A stretch of 64,000 nucleotides of DNA from positions 92,168,433 through 92,232,432 of the forward strand of contig CM034305.1 of NCBI GenBank assembly GCA_019925795.1, read 5' to 3'. Below, in pieces: positions 57,718-64,000 of the stretch. How positions within the stretch are numbered: position 1 is the stretch's first letter; each line of letters opens with the position of its first letter. The stretch is from Dendrobium chrysotoxum. Taxonomy: Eukaryota; Streptophyta; Magnoliopsida; Asparagales; Orchidaceae. The notes under the pieces were generated by a model. That model saw only the letters and a list, made by a program, of their open reading frames with translations. It was not told where the DNA came from and searched no databases. Made by a program: the position numbers and the translations under genes.

Positions 57718-60700
57718 ATGTCTTCATTCCCTCATTCAGCTGACTCTGGAGACTCCAGCCAGAGTCTTTTGAGTCAAAGACAATCTGGTATGAAGCCCTC
57801 CATTTCTTTTCCAGGAAGACTGTTTGGATTGAAGAAAAGTGAAGGAAATGAAATGAAATCACAATAATTTGATGCTTGATGTTTTGGTTATGAATCAACA
57901 GCTATTGATCTAATATTTTCAATCCATTCTTTTAATTTCCTTTTACTCAAATTGCCAACATCCAACACGGCCTATTTGTCTGGGCATATGGTCATTTTTT
58001 CAATATTTCTAGCAGTGATGCTCAGTGCTTTCATGCTGTGCTCTAATTAATTCAGTTCAAAACCAGAAACAAACCCAGATGGCTAGTTTAATTGAATTTT
58101 ATCAGAGAAAATTGGTTCAAACGTACGGCTCTTTGTAAATGTGCATCTACTCATTAGTTCAAGGCCAATTTAGGAAAAAGATAGTGAAGGCATGCACTTC
58201 AGAAAAAAAAGATTGTTAAAAAAATATGGAGAAATTTATTTATTGATTATTTAACATACTTTTTTCTTCATGATATTTGAAAGTTTTTGTGTACAATTTT
58301 CTTTTTTGCAGGTATGATATTTATATTTTGATTCTTACAAAAACCTATTTTCTCATGCTCTTTGTTGAATGAAAACAGTGGTTGTGGATTGATCTGAAAG
58401 TGAAAGCACGTGGCATCATGGCTATTCCTTGTGGTCTTTAGATGAAATCTTCTGCGAGCTTATGCATTTCTAAATAATTATCAAAATATAATGCTTTTCT
58501 GTAGATCCTTCTAGTGACATATAAGATCACCTATTGAAAATTTCATCCTAAAATTTGAAACTTTTGCCCCCTCTTAAGACAGTAAGGTTCTTTTCCAACT
58601 TTATGCAACATTTTTTGTGTATTTGCTATCATATTTTCTTTGCTTCTGACAAGTGTGATTACCAACAAGAGTAGGTCATGCCAGAGCAACTGTTTTCTGG
58701 TCTCAACATATAAGTCAAACTGGGTGGCTATTAATCTTAATGACTAACAGTCGTCAAGTGAATAAAAAGCATCATGATTAGCTAGTGATTAACAATTTTC
58801 AAATATTTGACAAGATGTTATCGGAATCATTGAAATCAAGAACATGGTAATTTTATTGTATACCAGGATGAAGACAGTTAACATCATATCTTTTCAGGTG
58901 AATATAAAAATTCTGTATTAATTGTTAACAAAATTTTCTATAATGATTTTGATTTTTATCCTTGACTAGTAGTTAAATTTCTATAATTTTATTTGTCAGC
59001 ACTTTTATCCTAATCGCCAGCCATCCTTGAGATGGGTGGGCATTAGGGGATGGCCATCTGGTTACCAGTTCTGTTTCTCTTTTTAATAAAGATATAGGAG
59101 AGATAGAAGCAAGATAACGGTGAATTAGTCTGTAAATGGACAGAAGGATGAAAATCTAGGTTCTTACTGAGAGAAACCATAGTAAGGGACCTAGTCATTT
59201 TTATATATAATGTGAGGGAATAGGTTAGGTGATTTTTGAAACAAGCTTAACCTATCTGGATGTAAACATGAAGAGCCTATTATAATTTGAATCTAATGTT
59301 GTTGTAGAATTAAGGCGTTTTGTGAATTCTTACTAAAATTATACTCTGATTTGATACACAGAATGAACATTGCATCTGGTAGGATACCCGTAGAAACACC
59401 TGTTTTTTTGTCTGAAGGCATTTACAGTTTTTGGTTGCTATTTTCCCCAGGAATATCGGTACAAGTGCCTAGCTCATAGCATTATTTCTCTTTGCTATGG
59501 TTATATTGTAGTAGTTATGTTTTAGGGCACCTTACCTTGTGAATCTATATTTATCTTGTATATTTTTTTACTATTATTTTTTTGCATCATCATTATCATG
59601 TTAAAATTCTGACCTTCAAGCTTCACTGCAGAATTGGGAAGTCAATATGTGGTGGAATCTGGTGTCTTCATGTCATCATTTACTGCAACTATCTTCGTCG
59701 CTGCACTTGTGACCACCGGACTTTTGATGCTAACTTTGCTGATTGCACTCACTATGATGTTAAAGTCCTGTCAAAGTAGCAGTTCTGGAATTTTCGAACA
59801 CACCAAGAAAAGTGATCAACATGATTATTGTAGTTTGTATATCTTTCATTCTGAGCTAAACAACTTGGAAATAGGTGAATTTCCATTAAACTGCAAGTTG
59901 TATGCTCTTCAATATAGTAAGAGACACTACCTAAAAGATTTGAATACCTCAATCTGGTTTATAGAGGACTACTTTGGTAGACTAACACCAGATGATGATG
60001 GTTTGGATATAATATTGTTAGATGCAGATGACTTACTTTCCCTGATTGGCAACTTTAGTAGGATCAGTTCTCTAGATAGGTAAATTGAATAATGTCTTGC
60101 TGTTACTTTCTTTGTCATCTACATTTGTCTTTATAACAGTGTTTAATTGTCAGGAACGAGCATATAGAAGACCTAAAGCATCAGGCCCACATTCTTCTTG
60201 TTAGATTTTACATGCAACTTCGAGCAGGTGGCTGGTCTTTGTTTCTTTTTACTAGGAAGCCTTCAAAGCACTGGAAGGCTACGGAGAGCACCCTTACATC
60301 TTCTGGTTATTTAGGATGGTCTTCACTGGTGATGAGGTAATTTTGAACTCCAAGGTTTTTTAAGTGTTACATGTCAGACTGCTAGACGTAAGATTGAAAA
60401 AATTCCTTTCAAAATGTGATTATTGTCATCAAACTCAAATGAATCTGCTCATGTGGGGATGCTGGAGGGAGGTTACTGGATTTTTTATCCCATGTTTCTC
60501 TTATAATTCATATGGCCTATCCATGCTTAAAATTTTCTTTTCCTCAATTCCTCCATTAACATTTTAAAAGTTTGTTTTTTTTCATCATCATTAGTCTTAT
60601 TCCAACTATTTATAGCCCGTAAAACATCAAATAGAGTCTCTTCCCTGCTTGATGGAGAAATTATTCTGTGCAGTCATCGGACAGCGTCCAGAGGCGAATC

Positions 60701-61208
60701 AGGATGCGCCACATTATTTTTTGCTATGTACCGGTGCTATGTACCGGATGACAAAGCGCATCCTAATTTGACTCTGGACCGTTCGGTGACCGTACAGAAT
60801 AATTTCTCGTTTGACTGACACTCGGTGTACTTTTTATTTTGGATTAAATTTTAAATAGTTTGTGATTACAATAACGCCCATAAATAATTCTGTGATTATT
60901 TTGATCTTTTTCTCATTTTTCTTTCCTTCTTGAACTGCCAAAATCATGAAAGATGCTTAAAGTTTTATGCTTTTCCTTCATCTTGATTAAGAGTCTTTCA
61001 TCATAATTTTTTCAGATCTGATGAAGAGATTCAAATGGAGAACTGGGAATATCTCTCCAACAGAAGGCTGCAGTTGCATCAGGAAGGATTTCGAATTGTT
61101 GGCTTGATCAGTAGCAAGTTGGATGCTTTTAGAGGTCCACTTTTAGGAAAGCGCAGCTTTAAGCTCGCAAACATTCCATACTATGAACTGGGGAATGTCA
61201 ATGCCTGA
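57718..61208 (+). CDS. Membrane-anchored HAD-like (subfamily IIIB acid phosphatase-like) protein, 297 aa
   Basis: The exons are 57718-57787, 59632-60079, 60154-60336 and 61016-61208, with GT-AG borders and summing to 894 bases. The start (MSSFPHSADSGDSSQSLLSQ) matches the short Ser-rich head of this plant family and leads through a split Glu codon into LGSQYVVESGVFMSS. One membrane helix spans about residues 38-67 (FTATIFVAALVTTGLLMLTL). The soluble part has the HAD motif I pattern, LLDADD with Asp 154 and Asp 156, then LFLFTRKP as motif II and a later WSSLVMRSDEE block. Such proteins resemble plant vegetative-storage/acid phosphatases, but catalysis is unproven. No frame breaks were seen. 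Intron 3 holds a MITE. Confidence 0.85.
60655..60808. mobile_element. Foldback MITE with TTATTCTGT ends, copy 1
   Basis: The left arm GAGAAATTATTCTGTGCAGT and the right arm, reverse-complemented GAGAAATTATTCTGTACGGT, continue through TCCAGAG and AGGATGCGC to a central duplication of GCTATGTACCGG. Total 154 bp, almost all arm, so the RNA or DNA could fold into one hairpin. It lies in intron 3 of the HAD-like gene. Confidence 0.85.
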
Positions 61209-61640
61209 TTGATGAAAAACTTTATTACCAGGCGCGTTTTTAAAGGAGAAATTCGTTTCCTGATTGTTATTTTTTGTTTTTTGGTTGTTGTAAAGTTTAT
61301 TAAAGTAAATGTCCATTGAACTGTAAATATGACGTTATTTATTGGATTTGAAAGCTCTTTTTTTTTTCATTTGGTTAAAAAATTGCTTTTCACAATCACA
61401 TCACATAGATTATGGTAACTAATAAATAAGCGACAATAATTTTCGTTTTAAAATGCATAAACAATTTCTATTTATTTTACTCATCCCGGACGAATCCTTA
61501 AACATCAAAGTTATATTTCATTTGCTCAGATAAGCATATAGAATATGCAGCTCAGTTCCTCCAGAAGTATTTCCTTTCGGATTAGCTTTGTTACAGAAAA
61601 TAGGAAAGTGATATGGTGAATGAAAGGCTGCATAAGGGAG

Positions 61641-61813
61641 CTTTTATTCTGTCCGGACACCGGACGGTTCTCCCATCCGGTGCAGAGAGGTCGGTATCGC
61701 TTGGTACCCCTAGATACCGACTGTGGGTACTGACCGCGGTATATTTTTTGAATGACGTGGCACTTTTTTATTGGACTCCGGACGCCCTCCAGATTCCGGA
61801 CAGAATAATAAAT
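61641..61813. mobile_element. Foldback MITE with TTATTCTGT ends, copy 2
   Basis: It begins CTTTTATTCTGTCCGGACAC and ends CCGGACAGAATAATAAAT. Inner parts pair through TCGGTAT...ATACCGA. It is about 170 bp, lies 430 bases after the HAD-like stop codon, and shares end motifs with the copy in intron 3. Confidence 0.8.
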
Positions 61814-62261
61814 CTAAAGAAGGATGGTACCAAGTCATTGAACTTTCAAAAATTTTCTGTTTCTTGCTCTTAATTGATGAAACTCAGATAGGCAAAGATA
61901 AATAGCTTTGATGATTTTGACAACTAAATTATTTAACCAATTTCAAATAATATAGAACTTCAAATAAATAAGAAGCAAGAAAAATAAGAATCCTCACATT
62001 GATCTGAAAAGAATAGATAGATTAGCAAAACTAAGGCTTCATTTGAGATAATATTTTTACTATTTTTTTTTTACTAAAAAAGTACTTAGATAAGCAAGTC
62101 CCATTTTCTGTACAGTAGATTTAACATCCTTCTATCAAAAATTTGCAATTAGTTTTAGCCGGACAAAGGAGTTCCAAACAATTGGCTGATACAACATACA
62201 ACAATTGCTAATGAGCTAAAAATAAAAATAAAAAAACAGAATCGCTACTAGAAAGCATAAA

Positions 62262-62793
62262 TCAAACGCCTGTAACGTACAAGCTAGCGGCAAAAACAAT
62301 ATCACGCTTGATAGAATCAGATGCAGTCTCCATCTTTTTATATAGAGCAGAGTTGCCCATAATTGAGGCTGCATTCTTGAACTCACGGCAAGTTTCATCC
62401 AATCGAACAATGGTTCTTACAATCAGACCTTCTGGAACATCAGTAAGGGCACAAATATCAGCAAATGAAGTTCCCTGCAATGAATCACAGGTAGGATTTG
62501 AGATACTAAACACATTTATATAATTAAGACTTCGTTTGGGACGACTTTCTTATTGCTTCCTAAAGTAATTTTTTAGTATAAAAATAAAACTAGAAGCTGC
62601 TTTAAGAAACAGTAAGAAAGTCATCCCAAATGAAATCTGAATCACTTTTAAACCAAAGATGACCACCTTTGCCCATTCGTAAACAACTTCAACAAGGCCA
62701 AACTTGAGATTTTCTTTGGCATACTCTTCAGGACAAACGGCCAATTTGAACTGGGCTTGGAGTTCCCCAAGTTTGATTGCCGTGTCCCACAAT
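62262..62793 (-). CDS. SKI2: SKI2-type DExH RNA helicase, last two exons
   Basis: The penultimate exon is 62667-62793 (acceptor TGCAG, donor AAAG|GTGG) and encodes LWDTAIKLGELQAQFKL ending VVYEWAK. The last exon is 62262-62474, in phase 0: GTSFADICALTDVPEGLIVR, RLDETCREFKNAASIMG, ending FAASLYVTGV and a stop. This is the C-terminal DSHCT region of Ski2-like helicases and matches the SKI2 (Arabidopsis DExH11) wording rather than MTR4/HEN2. SKI2 is the helicase of the cytosolic Ski complex, which feeds mRNA to the exosome. The DExH core and N-terminus lie beyond base 64000; no other exon was found between 62794 and 64000. The last intron holds a MITE. Confidence 0.88.
62529..62636. mobile_element. 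Foldback MITE, TTCGTTTGGGAC family, copy C, in the last SKI2 intron
   Basis: The left arm ACTTCGTTTGGGACGACTTT and the right arm, reverse-complemented GATTTCATTTGGGATGACTTT, pair through CTTATTGCTTCCTAAAG. It is about 108 bp and fills much of the 192-bp intron. Confidence 0.8.
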
Positions 62794-62939
62794 CTGCATT
62801 TCAACATTAAGTATAATATTATCATGATGAGAAAATAAATCTACACTGAAATAGAACAGTTTATAAATAAACTATTGGAACAGCCACGAAGAGTAAGGTC
62901 TGTTTAGGGTTGTTTTTTATTTTTTTTTGAAGTTGATGT

Positions 62940-63085
62940 GAGGTAGATCTAAAAAGACTTGGTTAGTATGTATTAAAAATATATTTTTTATTATATTTAA
63001 ATAAGAATTTGACTCTTAATAGGATACAATTGAAAAAAATGATTCATATAGCTCACCCAACTTAGCGGGATAAAGGTCTGTTGTT
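62940..63085 (+). mobile_element. RTE-clade LINE 3' tail, copy 3
   Basis: It shares the 3' end of copy 1: GGTAGATCTAAAAAGACTTGG, GAATTTGACTCTTAATAGGAT, then CCCAACTTAGCGGGATAAAGG and TTGTTGTTG. Only about 145 bases remain, a strong 5' truncation. It lies in an upstream SKI2 intron, on the opposite strand to the gene. Confidence 0.8.
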
Positions 63086-64000
63086 GTTGTAAAGTTGTGG
63101 GCATGACTCATGAAGATATGATTGCCAAAACTCACTATTAAAATTTTTGAAGAATAGGAAAAAAGTTGTAGCCAAACAAAGGCTTGGTGTAGGATTCAAA
63201 TTTTATCCATAGATTACACTAATATACCAATAAATATCCCCAATAGAATGAAGATTCAAAATATGTCTCTTCACCTTTTATTTATATGATTAAAATGGAA
63301 ATAAGAAATGATACACCTAAAATAAAATAAAAAAATAATACATGAAGTGATTAATATAAGTAGACACAAACATGTGAATTGACTAGATAATGTACATGTA
63401 GATACCTGCTTATAACGAATTCATAAAATTGATATTTGAACCCAATCTTTTGTTAGCAAGCAAACAAAGTTGACAAAGATTAAATAATAAAATTACGAAT
63501 TATTTAAATTCTTAATAATGGCCTTGTTGAATTTGAATCTCAATCAGAGATAACTCTATCTTTTTGAATGAATCCAAAATTGATAAAAATTCAAATATAT
63601 TTAAAGTGACATTAACATCACTCTGATGATGATCGTGCTGAAAATAAATCTCAATTAGAGGGGTTAATTCTCAAATTCTATCAAGATTCTAAATTTCAAC
63701 ACATCAAAATTCAAACGTTTAAAATGAAATTTAATCATTTATAGCATAAAATAGAAATTCATCCACCCACCGCAATTATTTGACGAGGGCGATGAATTCA
63801 ATAATAACTTCAGTTCACAAAGCGTGAATTTCCGGCCAAAAATATCACTAAGATTTGTTCTCAAATAATCCTCGGTCAATAAATACGTGACATATGTCCT
63901 CTAACCGGTGGTTTGTCCCAATGACTCCATAAGATAAACAGCTATGAACAAGTTAGTTTGCCGCAAATAGACACCATTATATTACGATCAAGGCCAAAGC
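63086..64000. other. Presumed SKI2 intron sequence
   Basis: AT-rich, with no exon recognised on either strand. As SKI2 must continue upstream (higher coordinates), this is most likely intron. Confidence 0.5.

Noticed and set aside
62308..62523. Plus-strand frame across the last SKI2 exon
   Set aside because: Antisense shadow of the SKI2 exon.

Overview
The window is nuclear DNA of a flowering plant, probably a eudicot. It has spliced genes with GT-AG introns, plant-type protein families (reticulon-like B, a plant HAD-type membrane protein, the SKI2 helicase) and a dense, nested load of plant transposable elements. It contains no prokaryotic operons, rRNA, CRISPR or organellar genes that I can see.

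Layout. 1-5196 is the 5' LTR and most of the coding region of a decayed Ty3/gypsy chromovirus on the minus strand; its 3' end lies before base 1. 5197-12390 is AT-rich repeat debris: a 40-base G run, an LTR-like piece, a 101-codon relic ORF and a direct-repeat pair at about 8.3 and 9.7 kb. 12397-12792 (minus) holds the first two exons of a reticulon-like gene whose remaining exons are not seen. 14231-21045 is one complete but decayed Mutator-like element (MULE). It has about 80-bp TIRs, a perfect 9-bp target duplication, a broken MuDR-type transposase, a plant mobile domain gene, near-palindromic 25-bp modules and an unrecognised ORF. 21046-25158 is gene-free. 25164-42804 is a 17.6-kb Tat-lineage Ty3/gypsy element flanked by GTGGC target duplications. 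Its 3' LTR is 6.4 kb, but its 5' LTR was cut to 1.76 kb by a later deletion that also removed the primer site, gag and most of the protease. Pol (RT, RNase H, second RNase H, integrase) has only two in-frame stops, and a tandem-repeat-rich 3' region follows.

The right third is the genic part. 44046-55633 (plus) is a four-exon gene for a 163-residue plant-specific acidic protein (MEE59-like); its 10.9-kb second intron holds LINE, copia and MITE insertions. 57718-61208 (plus) is a four-exon gene for a 297-residue single-pass membrane protein with a HAD-like core. 62262-62793 (minus) holds the last two exons of a SKI2-type exosome-cofactor RNA helicase whose body lies beyond base 64000. These genes show no operon-like or pathway linkage. 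The main story is how transposons built and then eroded the space around them.

All exon boundaries come from splice consensus plus family resemblance read by eye. No alignment or database search was run.
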